Source: Brasenia schreberi (lineage: Eukaryota > Streptophyta > Magnoliopsida > Nymphaeales > Cabombaceae). From it: a stretch of DNA of 64,000 nt. Below, in pieces: positions 1 to 13,029 of the stretch (positions are counted from its first letter, which is position 1; the number at the start of each line of letters is the position of its first letter). Where the stretch lies: the NCBI GenBank assembly GCA_036023115.1, contig JAYKKT010000074.1, positions 7,458,501 through 7,522,500 of the forward strand, written 5' to 3'. The notes below the pieces were generated by a model. That model was not told where the DNA came from. It searched no databases and saw only the letters and a program-made list of their open reading frames with translations. Made by a program: the position numbers and the translations under genes.

Positions 1-1888
1 ATGTAAATCTTATATCAAAACTCAATCTACATTTACTTTCTATTGTTCAAATTTGTGATAATGGTTGTATAGTCATTTTCTAATCTAAAAATTGTGTGGT
101 GCAGGATCACCTATCAAAGAAGGTGATTGGACAAGACCATCAAGAAAGTGGACTGTACAAAATAGATAACTTGATTGTACCAAATTTTGAACATTGTTTT
201 ATAATTCATTACAACTCTTTGGCACAAAAGATTCGGAATATGAAAAAGTTTTGTAATCATATATTATTGAAAAATAATAAAGATAAACATTTTCTTTACA
301 AAAAATGTATTCTTAGAAAATTGTATCATATACCTTTCAGTGAGAAGTTTTATTGCAAGTAAACTCTTTGAATTGGTTCATTCCAATGTTTGAGTACACG
401 CTCCTATTGTCTCTAAAGGAGGTGTCACATACTATGTGACTTATATAGATGATTTTAGTAGATATACTTTGATATTTTTCTTAAAACATAAATTTAAAAT
501 ATTTAAAAGTTTTTGACATTTCATAGTATGATTAAAAACCAATTTGACACCACCCTTAAAATCTTGAGATCCGATTCCGGTGGTAAGTATATGTCTAAAA
601 ATTTTCAAAACTATATGAAAACACATGGAATTCTAGACAAAATCTTATATAAAAAATCCCACAACAAAATGGTTTAGCAGAAGGAAAACAGACATATTAT
701 AGAAACTACTAGAACTCTCTTGATTGCTAGTAAGGTATCAAAATTCTTATGGGCGGAGGCTACTCTTATTGCCGTATATATAATAAATAGAATAATTTTT
801 CTCAACTTGGTAATGTTTCTCCTTTTGAAAATTTGTTTAGACTTGTCCCAAATTATGAATGATCAAGAGTTTTTTGGGCGTAGATGTTTTGTTTATATGG
901 ATAAGAATGATAAATTATCTCCTCAAACTATAGAGTGTCTTTCTAAGTTATGGCATTTACAAAAAGGATTAAGGTGTTTTAATCCCAAAGAAGATAAACT
1001 TTGGGTGTCAAGATATGTAAAATTTTTAGATGACAAATACTATTATAGCTCTAACATTCAAAATAAAGAAAAATATACCTTTCTAAATGACTTTGCTAAC
1101 TTAGAAGATAGTGATAGACAAGAAACCATTGATTAAGGCAACAAGATGAATGATGGGTCTCGTGATGCTATAGAGCCTCTTCCATTACACTACCTCTAAA
1201 AGACCTAGAAGACAAGAAAATATTAGATGACCACTTAGAATCCTAAGGCCCTCACAAAGATTTGTGTCATATGGAACCTTTGAACCTCAAAGAAAAAATC
1301 TTATTGCCACCATTTTAATAGTAAAAGAACGAAATTTCTATAATAAGCCAAAGGTATATGGGAATGGGAAAATGTCCTCCATGAATAATTAAAGGCAAAG
1401 CTCAAACTTGGGATATTGTACCTAAACCCAAGGATAAAAATCTTATTGGGTGTAGATGAGCATATAAAGTAAAAATAGAAAGTTATGGCACCATAGAAAG
1501 ATACAAAGTAATACTAGTAGCTAAAGGGGATATACTCAATAATACATAATACACTATGAAGAAACCTTTTCTCCAGTTGTTAGAATGATAACTATAAGAA
1601 TTTTAATAACTCTTAGTGCTATTAGAAAGTGAAAAGTTTTTTAATTAGATGTTAAAGAATGATTTCTTGAATGGCAACATAAATGAAGAGGTTCATATGA
1701 TTCCCTTAAGGATTAGATATCTCCAAAAATCAAGTTCTTAAGTTACGAAAAGCCTTGTATGATCTTAAGCAAGACCCTAAGGCTTGGTTTCATAGATTTA
1801 AAAGCTTCATTGATGCTCATAATTTTCTATCTTGTTATACTTATACAACATTATTTATAAGGAAGTCAAATGCAGTTATTGTAATACT
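1..1888 (+). mobile_element. Decayed Ty1/Copia internal fragment (integrase to reverse transcriptase)
   Basis: Pieces of a Copia polyprotein can be read in broken frames. A pre-integrase segment lies near 96-200 (IGQDHQESGLY). Integrase core pieces lie at 380-620 (YIDDFSRYT, a degraded RSDSGGKY), the integrase C-terminal part at 720-1136 (FLWAEATLIAVYIINRI), and reverse transcriptase pieces at 1390-1880 (AQTWDIVPKP, then TTLFIRKS just before the YVDD site). Stops and frameshifts are frequent, so it is not functional. It ends at about 1888, where hAT-type sequence begins. The TTLFIRKS stretch is also found in the Copia at 56687-61551, so the two may be related. No 5' LTR lies in the window. 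Confidence 0.85.
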
Positions 1889-3260
1889 TATACGATACGG
1901 TGTGATACGCCATGATACGATACACCTAAGTGTATCATGATTTAAAGGTTATCGCACCGTATCACCCGTATCGTACGCCCAGGGACCCTTGGCCGAACTG
2001 AAACCCGTATTTTTGCAGGTTTCCTCTCTCTCTTCAGACCTCCCCAAGCTCCCTAAGAATCGTTCTTCGCCTCCTTGGTATTCAAAGCTCCAAAAACGTG
2101 CTCTACGGTGTCCATGCAAGCCTCCCATCTCGGATTTAGGTATATTTTTAGTATTTTTCTTTATTTTTTTCTTTTTATTTATTGTTTTCTTTGTTTATTT
2201 GTATTTTTCTTTTTTTGAATGATAAAATATGAAGTTATTAAGTGCGTGGATATGATTTTTATTGCATTTATGAAGTGGAAGACACTTTATTTGAGTGTTA
2301 TTTGACGATTGGGGATTTACGAAGTGCTTTTATTTTTAGGTTTTTTATTAAATTAAAGTACTCAATTGAGATGGCAGAAAGGGGTGTTAGAGACTCCCAT
2401 TCTCGTTCTGATGATCCGGCATGGCAATGAGGTATACCAGTTGAGGGTTATAGATTAAAGATCAGATGTTTATTTTGTGAGAAGGTGGTTAGTTGTGGAA
2501 TTTCAAGGTTGAAACACCACCTAGCTGGAACTAGAAAAGAAGTTGCTCAATGCACAGGCAAAGTTAGAAGTTGGACAGAAGGTATTAAATGACAATGTCT
2601 TGTAGATGATTGAGAGTATACAGGAAATGAGACAATAAAAAGATGATTTGGAGATGTTTGAAGACGATGATGATGCTACTGGATTTGAATTCACTAATAG
2701 TTTGCCTTCAGATGCTAGAATAAAGATTGGTAATAGCAGTTCACGAGCACCTAACAGGAGAAAGAGGGTTGCTGAAGACTTTTGAGGTTATAGAAGAGGA
2801 AGTTCAGAAAAGAGTAGAGGAAAAGCTTCTTCTAGCATACATTCATTTTTTCCTCCTACTACTATACCTTGTGCTCAACCTGGAATTCTTGCTGCTATGG
2901 CTTCAGAACAGTTGCATGATCAGGCAGACCTTCCAGTGGGCAGATGGTTTTATGATGCATGCATTCCATTCAATGCAACAAACAGTTTTCATTTTCAAGC
3001 AATGGCAGATGCAATTGCTAACATTGGTCCAGGATATAAGATGCCCTTCTATCAGAAATTAAGAGGAAAGACCTTAGATAAGACCATCATTGAAGTGCAA
3101 GAATATTGTTCGACATTGAGAGAGTCATGGAAGGAGACAGGTTGCACTATCATGGCAAATGGATGGACAGATAGGCGAGGAAGGACCTTGCTAAACTTTC
3201 TTATCTACTTTCCTAAAGGACTTATGTTTTTGAGATCTTTGGATATGTTAGAGGAGAGAC

Positions 3261-4471
3261 CTATGTAGAATGGATACGGGTACGGGGTACGCAATTTTAT
3301 AAAAAAACTATGGTATGGGTACGCCACTATTAAAAAATTTAAAAAATTACATAAATATATATATATACACATAATTATATAGAGCATTCTAGTGTTTCAG
3401 AATAATTTTATTGTAACTATGAGAATGTCATTTATATTCTTCTTCCACTAATAGCAAACTAGAGAAGAGCATCTGTGAATTTCACAAAATCGAAACAGGT
3501 GTGATTGCACTGGACAGAAAGCTTTGGACGTTATCTCATTTTAATCTATGACAAACTTGGATGTACACAAAGAACAATATAAGTTTTAAATACATATCAA
3601 GCAGGAAACTACATGTAGATTTCAATCTCATTTGGACCTGAAACTGTAGTTCACTATCAAAAGCCTGATACGAAGAATCAAAGTTAAAACACACCCCTAT
3701 TGACATCTCTAGCCATCAACTACAATCTTACAAATCCTAGATTCCAAACCTATAAATCCACAATCCATGACCCAACGAGGCCCAACGAATAAAAGGGAGC
3801 ACTACCTGAAACTCAATGCAAAGGCAAGAAAGGGTAGCGCCAAAGTGAGACGCTCTCAAGCTTGTCGTACAGTTCTTTCCTAACCCTGCACTTGCGTTAG
3901 AAACGTTCCCGCAGAGAGAGAGAGAGAGAGAGTTGGAACCCCGTTGGCGTAACAGCGGATACAGAAACGAAGCGAAAGCAGGTGAAGACGGAGAACGGTG
4001 AGGGGGAGGAGAAGAAGCCGCTTGCGAACGGAGAGCCGAAGGGATCTCTTTCCAAGTCTATTAAAGTTAAGAAAGAAGAGAAAACCACATCTGAATCCTT
4101 CGACAATGGAAAGGTTTGCTCACCCGCTCAAACTTTTGGTTGGTTTGGAGTTTATCTCGTTGGGGGCTTTTTCCTTTTCCTCTTCTTTGGCTTCAGTATG
4201 GAGAGTGAAGATGGAGATTCACGAATGAAACAAATTTAGGGCTTTTTATTCGGTTTGGATCAGGTTCAGTCAGTTGACTCATATCTAAATGAGTCATCCA
4301 GCAAGTACCAGGTACCGGTACTTGCCATACCCAATTCTGGGTACACGTACCGGTGTATGCAAATACGTATCGATACGCCACTCGATGTATGGGTATGTAC
4401 CAGACATACCCATACACGATACGTACTGAATATGGGTACAATGCCAAAAATGGCGTACCCATGCAACATAG
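3261..4471 (+). mobile_element. Non-autonomous hAT-like element carrying host-like sequence (Pack-type)
   Basis: The element is flanked by a perfect 8-bp direct repeat GGAGAGAC (3253-3260 and 4472-4479), the hallmark of hAT insertion. It starts CTATGTAGAATGGATACG; its end read on the other strand starts CTATGTTGCATGGGTACG, giving imperfect terminal inverted repeats. GGGTACG-like subterminal repeats occur at both ends. Removing it rejoins the transposase sequence of the host hAT (compare 36790-36850 in copy 2). It encodes no transposase. Its interior holds non-repetitive DNA including an exon-like block (3898-4113), so it resembles a Pack-hAT that captured a host gene fragment. Confidence 0.8.
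3898..4113 (+). other. Exon-like block captured inside the non-autonomous hAT
   Basis: A GA-rich stretch resembling a 5' leader is followed by an open frame rich in Lys and Glu (TENGEGEEKKPLANG at about 3988, KVKKEEKTTSES at about 4067). The frame ends at a plausible splice donor AAG|GTTTGC near 4112, followed by T-rich intron-like sequence. GC content and codon pattern differ from the AT-rich element around it. The parent gene is not recognised. A first methionine in this frame is at 3982, but the frame is open further upstream. A lysine-rich N-terminal exon of a nuclear or nucleolar protein would fit, but that is only inference. Confidence 0.4.
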
Positions 4472-6328
4472 GGAGAGACGCTGCGGATATCCTCCAACAA
4501 GAATTTGATAAGGTTATATAAGAGGTTGGGCTAGAGAATGTAGTCCAATTGATTACAGATAATGCAGCTAACTACAAAGCAGGTGGAAAGGAGTTAGCTT
4601 ATATTTATGGGACTTTCTACTGGATACCATGTGCAGCCCATTGTTTAGATGGATGAAATAAAGGCAGCAACTGAGTGTTGCCAAGATATTACAAAATTCA
4701 TTTACAACCATGCATTTGTTTTGTGTATGATGAGGAGATATACAGAAGGTGCAGAGCTTCTTCGAACAGCTGCAACTCGGTTTGCAACAAACTTCTTATA
4801 TGTACAGAGTATTGTGAGACAAAAACAAGCATTAAAGAGAATGCTCTCCTCAGATCAGTGGCAATAATTTGCATAGTTGCCACAGAACAAAAGAAATAGA
4901 AAGTTGAATGAGATTTTTGAGACAGTCTTTAGGAGTACATTTTGAATTGCATGTGTTAGACTGTTGAGGATTACATGTCCTTTAGTAAATGTTTTGAGAT
5001 TGGCTGACAGCGATGAGAAACCATCTATGGGCTACCTTTATGAAGCCATGGATAGGGCAAAAGAAGTCATCATAAATAATTTTAATAGAAAAAAGAGAGA
5101 TTATTTGCTCGTGTAGAAAATAAATGATAATAATGTAATAAACAATTACATCAACGTATTCATGCAGCAGCATATTATCTAAACTCATCATTCAGGTACT
5201 CAGCAACCTTTAAAAGGGACGGTGAGGTTAATCGAGGCATCATTGATTGTATTAATAGATTAGTCCCTAATGAGAGCATAGCAGATGCTATACATCGAGA
5301 GATGGAGATTTATGATAATACTCTTCCTTGATGGGTTTGCTTGTAGGTTGTAGCAATTCGCAACCGCACTACGATGCGTCCAGGTAAATTGTTTATCTTC
5401 GTATTTAAGTTTCATCTTATATTACTATGGATTATGTCTCTAATATTTCTCTTTTTCTACAGATGTTTGGTGGAATAGGTTTGGAACTGATTGTCCGAAC
5501 CTTAGAGATTTTGCAGTAAGAGTCCTGAACCAAACCTTTAGTCAACAGGTTGTGAAAGGAATTGAGTGTCTTTGAATACATCCATACAAAGAAGCGTAAC
5601 AGGTTGGAACATAAGAGACTAAATGATTTAGTTTTTATTCGTTGTAACATGCGTCTTTGTGAAAGGTAATGTTGTATTACTTAAATGTTCAATTCAATAA
5701 ATTGTTTGACTTCAATTGTTAATATTATTTACTAATTGTTTATCTTTGTTCGTTGTAGGCAAATAAAACAAGTAAATAGACAAGAAAGCCAATTTGATCC
5801 AATAAGTTTGGATAATTTTAATATATTAGAAGATTGGATTATAGAAGGCTGTGAAGAAAATGCTCACATAACTGAAAAAGACATTGCATGGATTAATTTG
5901 GAAGGAGCACAACAACACTATCAAGGAGATGAAAATTTGATTTCCAAGCAGAAGGTGCTGCTGCTGATGATGATGAGGATCTTCAGCAAGGAGAAGATGA
6001 AGATTATTTAGTTGATGATCCAGATTATAATTTGTAAAATGTAAATGTATTTCATTTTTTTGATTCAAAATATGTAAATTTGGATGCAATTGTTCAATGT
6101 TTAATGATGAATCAGTACTAAACTTTGTATTATATGAATTTAAAACAATTAAAAGATTTTTTCAGATTTTTCTTGATTTTTTCAAATTTTTACTAATTTT
6201 CTTAATTTTTTAAGTAATTTTTGTATTATTTTAATATTAAAGTACGATACGGGCGATACGATACAATACGATACGCCCGTATCGTGGAGCCCAGCAGTAC
6301 GCGATACGATACGCGTCAGACAACACTA

Positions 6329-6975
6329 CTTGGTGGGAATATTATATCGTGAAAAAGCAAAAAAATATACAGTTGTTGCCAGATCTACAGCTGAAGCAGA
6401 ATACAGAGTGATTACTCAAGCCATGTGTGAGGGAAAATGGGCATCTTCATTAATAAGTGAACTTAGATTTACTACCATTCAGTCTATACCACTATATTGT
6501 GATAGTGGTGTAGCAATTCAGATGGCTTCCAATTATGTATATCATGAAAGAACCAAACATATAGAAATTGATTGTCACTTCATCAGGGAGAAGATATCTA
6601 ATCAAGAATTCAAGTTGGTATATGTTCAATCAGCAAAACAAAGGGTTGATTTTTTTACTAAAGCTACTACCAGCAGACAACTCAAGGACACATTATCCAA
6701 GTTGGGTGTTTTCTGGTCAATTAGGTATCGTTATGAGTCTTAGTGTAGGTTATGTCTATTTAGTAGTAGTTAAGAAGAATTAAGAGTAGTTTAGTCATTC
6801 AAGTTAGACAACTTATAAATAAGTAGATTAGGGTTAAACCTAGTAAAGAAGAAAAGAGGTTGGACTGGAGCCTGAGAGGGCGTTTTTCTGTATTTTGGGG
6901 CAGATTGGAGGAATGCCTCCAATTTGCTAATATCTGTAAGTTTTCTTATTTCTATTAATGATATTATTTTATTCA
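6329..6975 (+). mobile_element. Copia 3' fragment: RNase H end plus 3' LTR
   Basis: The frame at about 6330-6743 encodes the Copia RNase H C-terminus (VVARSTAEAEYR, then CDSGVAIQMASN, then RTKHIEIDCHFIREK), the usual end of the polyprotein. The sequence after it (about 6750-6975) matches the LTR of the Copia at 30383, including the hairpin around the 'GGAATGCC' core (6899-6927) and a 'tattaatgatatt' end. The segment is cut at its left by hAT copy 1. The join with the next Copia piece at about 6976 is abrupt. Confidence 0.75.
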
Positions 6976-7097
6976 CTCACATGAGTGTGGTTATGAAAAT
7001 CACCATACATTAAGCACTATCAGGATAAAGGGTATTTCTAATTTCTTTCTCTTTTCTTGATTTGACTGTATATAATGATGAAGATTAGGGTGGACAT

Positions 7098-7402
7098 TGA
7101 TGGAGATCACGGAGAGAGCATTTCCATGTTTTTGGTTTATTGCTTAAATAATGTAGATCCCAATGGATCAGATTCTGATCCATTGGGACCCGAGTCTTAA
7201 TTGTGTCCTTAAGTAAGGGCAAATAGGTCTTTTACATTAAAAACTTTGTATATAAATCCCTAAACACGTTTTAGGGTTAGCTAATGAAATAAAAACAAAA
7301 GAGAAGGATGGTCTGCGGCCCCCACAATGGAGTCGACTTCCAATTGTGTACTTTATCTTTGTCTGCCAATATTTTGATGGTTCTTAAATGACTCTAACGA
7401 CA
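7098..7402 (+). repeat. 5' LTR of Copia 7098-12585
   Basis: It begins TGATGGAGATC, where the 3' LTR begins with the expected TGTTGGAGATC, and ends CA directly before the primer binding site. A perfect 15-bp inverted repeat with a 1-nt spacer lies at 7158-7188. TATA-like 'tatataaat' occurs at about 7248. Confidence 0.9.
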
Positions 7403-10400
7403 TGGTATCAGAACCAAGAAGAGAAGATTGTTGTTGTTGAAGTGTGAAAGCGATCGCGTGGAAGAAAACACAGGGCTACAGTCAGTCGGTCGACTCCTTG
7501 GATGTCCGCGATAGGAAATCATAAGGCAGTACAGTCCATAACAGGGAAGAATTTCATTCTCAAAAAAAATCTTTGATATTGTCAAACTGTACATCCGTTA
7601 TCTTGATGTGTCTCGCTATACCAGTCAGCAATATATATCAGCACTTTCTTGGTATAAAGACAAGAAATTAGAACATATATTCTCAAAACATGGAACGTTT
7701 TGATAATATTTGAATTGTTATTTTTGTTTGAAGTGAATCAAGGTAGACCCAATTTCTTTGTGGATGAAATTTATGATTTATGTTGGAGTGACAAGAAAAT
7801 CTTTTACAGCTTTGGGATATTAATCTTGTTGGTTAGAAGAGTTACTTACTCACGTTACAACAGAGAACATATTTTATTATCATGAAAAGAAACAAAATGG
7901 GAGAGAGTAGTTATAATAATCTCTCAGATAAGGGGGAGGTTTTTCAAATTACTAACCTCAGAATTATCTTCAGTGGACCAGATGTATAGAATTGGCGATA
8001 ATGGCAAGGGGGCGATGGGACTATTTATCAGGTGATATACCTCAACCCCTAGCATCAGATCCTCTATATCCTAGATGGCGTAGGGAGAATGCCCTATTGA
8101 GTGCTTAACTTCTTGAATACATGACACCTTCGATTGGTAGTACATTTATGTTCTTAAAAAGAACTAAGGATATTTGTCTAGTTGTTTAGGATGCTTATGC
8201 CCAGAGAAAAAATATAGCCAAGAAATACGATATTATTGAGAAAATTAGAAAATGCAGCTAGGGAGGAAGATAAGTAAGCGAGTACTATGTAGAACTTAGA
8301 GGTTTATGGAAAGAATTGCAACTCTATTCCAAAACAAAGTGTCAAAATTGCACACAAGAGCGCAATGAGGAGTTTGAAGAATGTAAAGTATTCGATCTCT
8401 TTTGGGTATTTCTTCAGAGTATGAAGTTGTAAAGAATAATATACTCAGCAGCGAAGAGTTTCGATCCTTTAACACAGTTTACTCTCTCCTACTTTGGGAA
8501 GGAGACAGGAAACATCTAGAGAAGGAAACCAAAGTCAGTTCAGAGACGTCTGTGTTTATGGGAAGAAATATTTCTGCTTTCCCGTTCTCTCTGTAAAGGG
8601 AAGTTATGGACATGGTAGGGGGAGACTTACCCTTACTCTTGAAGAAAATGATAAATTAAAAATGTTCCCATTGTGGAAAGTCACGACATACTAAGAAAAC
8701 ATGATGGCAATTAGTCGGTAGACCTACTCATTTTCAGAACAGATCTAACAAAACATATTTCAGTAGTAATCAGAGTGATAAACCAAATACTGAAACAAGT
8801 GGAACTTCATTGGAAGATATGAAGAGAAATTGATTTACTCAAAGCTCGCTTGACTGACTCACACAACTCATCGGCGTCTTCTAGTATTGAATCTCAAGCA
8901 TCCATGGCATATCCATTCTCATTTATGGCTAAGGGTAATATAAGTATTCCTCATTCTCGAATATGAGTTATTAATTCTAGTGCTAAAAATCATATGGTCA
9001 GTAAAAAAGAATTTTTTGATAACTATAAGTTGACTGAGTAACAATTTAATATTAGATTCGCAGATGGCTCTCACATTCCTATAGTGAGAAAATGAAGTAT
9101 TACTACACCTTTTGGCATATTGAAAAATGCATTACATGTTCCAAATATATCAGTTAATTTATTATCAGTTTTTGCTATGACTCAGGACTTCAAATGTCGT
9201 ATAATTTTTTATTCTACTAGATATTTCTTTCAGGAACTGAGGACAGGGAGGATCTTTGGTTAAAGTAGTGTGAGGAGAGACCTCTATTTTTGTGAAGAAA
9301 ATAAGGGAGCAACCATGCAGCTATCATTTATTACAGAGAAACAGAAAGAGACTTATCTCGCTGGTACCAGAGACTAGAACATTTACCTTTATCTAAACTT
9401 AGGATGCTACTACGTGAATTTAGTTATTGTAATGATTTAAATTTGAACTATGAAACTTGTCGGAAGGCGAAACATCATCGTACTTCTTTTCCTTGGAGGG
9501 AAGAAAAATCCTCCATTCCTTTTGAGATTGTTCATTCTGATATTTGGGGTCCTTGCTCTACTACTTCACTGCATGGATATAAGTACTTTATATCATTTAT
9601 CGATGATTGTACTAAATTCACTATGATATATCTTATGAAAACTAAGAATGAAATCAAGAATATTCTCCCTATATACCAACAATTTGTGCAAACTCAGTTT
9701 CAGCATACTATTAAAGTTTTTCGTAGTGATAATAGTGGTGAGTTTATGTCTCAATCACTTCATTTATATTTCTAAGATCGTGGGATACTACACCAGACAC
9801 CATGTGTCTATTCTCCACACCAAAATGGAGTTTCTGAAAGAAAAAATTATCATATTCTAGAGGTTGCTATAACTCTTTTAATTGGATGTAATGCTCCTAA
9901 ATGTTATTGGGGTGAAGCAATTTTAACTACAATTTTTCTTATAAATCAAATGTCAAGTAGGGTTCTCAATGGTAATACTCCATTTCATTCCTTATGCCCT
10001 TCCTAGAAATAATTTCATTTACTTCCAAGAGTGTTTAGATGTACTTGCTTTATTCGCATTCATCATGGTCTAAGAGATAAGCTAGATGCAAGATCAATCA
10101 TAGGCATTTTTTGGGTTATTCTTCCACTCGGAAAGGGTAAAAGTGTTGTGATCCTCTCAGAAGAAAATTATGTATTACAATGAATGTTATCTTCCATGAA
10201 GATACACTATTTTATAGCTCACAGGAAATTCTCCCACCAAATATACAGTCTACTAATGTTATTCCACTTCCACCAGTTGAAACTCAACCAGAGCAGGAAA
10301 GAGAAGAGGAGGATATACTACTTCCCAGGGAGGATGAATGGCAGGTATATACCAGAGGTGAAAGAAAGGTCTTTCTCCCACATCAGTCTATTACCCTAGA

Positions 10401-12283
10401 TCAAAATCCTCATCCTGAATCAAATCAAGCTCCTTCTCAAGTAATTCTCCAGAATTCAGATAATGAAGTAAGTGATTTACCTATTGTACTTCGAAAGAGA
10501 AAACGTGAAGTTGCAAAGTATTCATTGCAAAAATTAGTATCATATTATAATTATCCCAAAGAGTATCAGTCGTTTGTGATGAATGCAAATAATACCTTCA
10601 TTCCAAGAACATTTAAAGAAGCAAAGCACCATCCTAAAATGGAAAGCAGCTATGGAAGAAGAAATTGCAACACTGATACGAAACAAAACATGGGAACTGG
10701 CAGATCTACCTTCAGACAAAAAGATAGTGGGATGCAAATGGGTTTTCTCAGTAAAGTATAAGGCTGATGGGAACATAGAGAGATACAAAACAAGACTGGT
10801 AGCTAAAGGTTACAGTCAGTCATATGGTATCAACTACACTGAGACATTTGCTTTAGTGGCAAAGATGAACACTATTAGAGTTGTCTTAAGTGTGGCAGTC
10901 AACAAAGGATGAGAATTATGGCAGCTAGATGTTAAGAATGTTTTTCTTCATAGGTGAATTACAAGAGGAAGTCTATATGGGCATTCTTAGCAGTTTTTTT
11001 GTAGCTTTCAGGGAGTATAGGAATTCGTACTGCTCATCTCATGACATTCTACTATATAGTCTGGAATGATCTCCTTGAGCTTGGTTTAGGAGGTTGGTCA
11101 GAAGTAGTCCTACAAAATTTTGGCTTGAAAAGGAGTAAGCTATGATCATTTTGTCTTTTATCTAATAATGCTAGGTCTCTTGATGTATGCATCTTATCTG
11201 TTGTCTATCATGTGGATGACATTGTTTACTAAGCCAAGGCGACGGATATCCAGTATTGCAGCTCGGACCTGAAGCAATCCTTTGTTCAGCACTTTTAGAA
11301 TTAAGGATCTTGGCAGGACCTAGGCCCCCATAAAGTACTTTTAAAGGTATTGAAGTTAGCACAATGCTAGACATGGCATGTTTCTATGCTCCCACGGATG
11401 AAATATGTCCTTGGATCTCTTCTAGAAGATGTTGGCATGACGGGGTGTAAGCCTGATGATACTGCCATGGTTTGAATCGATACTCCGCTTAACCTGGGAT
11501 AGGAACCGATGATCGAGACCCTAGCTCGGTATCTGAGAATGATATGGGAAGAGTTGGTTGTCTCAAGCTCAACTATCATTACGGTGACATGTCCGAGACT
11601 CTTTCCCTCATGAAGTGTAATTAGTCAATTCCTTGTCTTCTCACGTAACTGACTCACATTGGGATGCGAGTCTTACATATGGTGTGCGATATATCAAAGG
11701 AGTTCTAGGAACGTTGGTTGCTCTATTATAGGAAAAAGGCCCGTATAGAGATATGTGGTTATCTGAGATCGTGATTAGGCTTGGTTCTCCTATACGATCG
11801 GAAATACGACCTCGTAACTCTTATTTGCGTGTTCCTTGAGAGATGTCCCGATACTCTTGGAAAAGTAAGAAGCAAATTGTGGTTGCTAGGTCAAGTGCTA
11901 GAGTAGATAGAGGTATCGAGAACGTATGGCCCGAGTGAGATACTTATGTGAAGCTTGTCTATGGTTAAAACAATTACTCAGATGAGACTTTAGTATTGGA
12001 GATACGTAAAGACCAGTTATCTGTGAAGCTATGTGTGTGATAATCAGGCCGCTTTTCGCATATATTGTCCTTCGAACCAGGTATTTCATGAAAGAATTAA
12101 ACATATTGCGATTGATTATCATTTTATAAAGAAGGTTCTTTTAAGTGACATTGTCATAACCTTTGTCAACTTAAATGATTAGCTTGTAGACATTCTCACA
12201 AAATCTCTTTAGAGGACCTTGAATTAGTTATATATGTAACAAGCTTGGATCATGTAATATATGTTCTCCAACTTGAGGGGGCG

Positions 12284-12585
12284 TGTTGGAGATCACGGAG
12301 ACAGTATTTCCATGTTTTTAGTTTATTGCTTAAATAATGTAGATCCCAATGGATCAGATTCTGATCCATTGGGACCCGAGTCTTAATTGTGTCCTTCAAT
12401 AAGGGCAAATAGGTCTTTTAAGTTAAAAGCTCTGTATATAAATCCCTAAACACGTTTTAGGATTAGTTAATGAAATAAAAACAGAAGAGCAGGAGGGTTT
12501 GCGGCTCCCACAATGGAGTCGACCTCCATTTGTACTTATCTTTGTATGCCAATATTTTGATGGTTTCTAAATGACTCCGACGACA
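12284..12585 (+). repeat. 3' LTR of Copia 7098-12585
   Basis: It starts TGTTGGAGATC and ends GACGACA. It aligns along its length with 7098-7402, with scattered substitutions, and keeps the same perfect hairpin at 12344-12374. Confidence 0.9.
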
Positions 12586-13029
12586 GACATGTCAACAATC
12601 GACATTCCATTACCGATTTTTATCTATTTTTAGGTGAGTCATTGATCTTTTGGAGATGCAAGAAGTAACAAAAGGTGTCGTTGTCATCCACAGAAACAGA
12701 ATATCGAGCCATGACGACTATGCTACTGAGATTTTATGGATTATAAAGGTGTTGAGAGACATGGGGTCATTCTTGAACAACCATCCACTCTGTTTTGTGA
12801 CAACAAGAGTGTTATGTACATAGCATCTAAGAATACCTTTCATCAAAGAACGAATCGTATTAAGATGGATTGTCATTTTGTTAGAAAAGAATGTTTAAAG
12901 AATAAATTGACTCTTTGCTATATGCCCCTTGAACTACAACTTGCAAATTTTTAAGTCATTGTGAGCTCCTAGGTTTAATTTTTTTGTTGGACAAACTTTC
13001 ACCGTATACACCCTAAGTTTGAAAGAAGG

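Larger units (their letters stand above)
1889..6328 (+). mobile_element. hAT transposon copy 1 (defective, interrupted)
   Basis: This is a second copy of the family seen at 35482-38726. Both share a 5' leader ('atcgcaccgtatc', about 1948), an N-terminal BED-type zinc finger (about 2371-2570, CLFCEK...RLKHH), a DUF659-like transposase core (about 3040-3260 and 4480-4640), a hATC dimerisation region (about 5460-5670), and an acidic C-terminal tail (about 5940-6030). The 3' end is rich in CGATACG repeats and stops at 6328 with the terminal sequence CAGACAACACT. The 5' terminal repeat is not recognisable, so the left end is rearranged. Coding frames carry stops, and a 1.2-kb element is inserted at 3261-4471. 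The right flank is Copia RNase H, so it probably landed in a Copia element and removed part of it. Confidence 0.8.
7098..12585 (+). mobile_element. LTR-to-LTR Ty1/Copia retrotransposon with TSD GACAT
   Basis: Two similar LTRs (7098-7402 and 12284-12585) bound the element. The 5-bp duplication GACAT occurs at 7093-7097 and 12586-12590. A primer binding site TGGTATCAGAACC starts at 7403, immediately after the 5' LTR, and a purine-rich tract (TTGAGGGGG) lies just before the 3' LTR. Inside are Gag (about 7980-8700, related to the Gag at 31477), integrase (9404-9775; EIVHSDIWGPC, FIDDCTKFT) and reverse transcriptase (10583-10912; KWVFSVKYKADG, TRLVAKGYSQ). The order Gag-integrase-RT-RNase H is Copia. 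Coding frames are interrupted throughout, and 11000-11900 is barely recognisable, so it is inactive. Confidence 0.9.

Noticed and set aside
3982..4112. First exon of the helicase gene at 25972
   Set aside because: The Lys/Glu-rich frame would suit an RH7 N-terminus, but it lies inside a transposon with its own TSD and is 22 kb away, with an opposite-strand gene between.
11171..11579. Minus-strand frames in the 7098 Copia
   Set aside because: They show no motif and lie in a decayed internal region of a plus-strand element.
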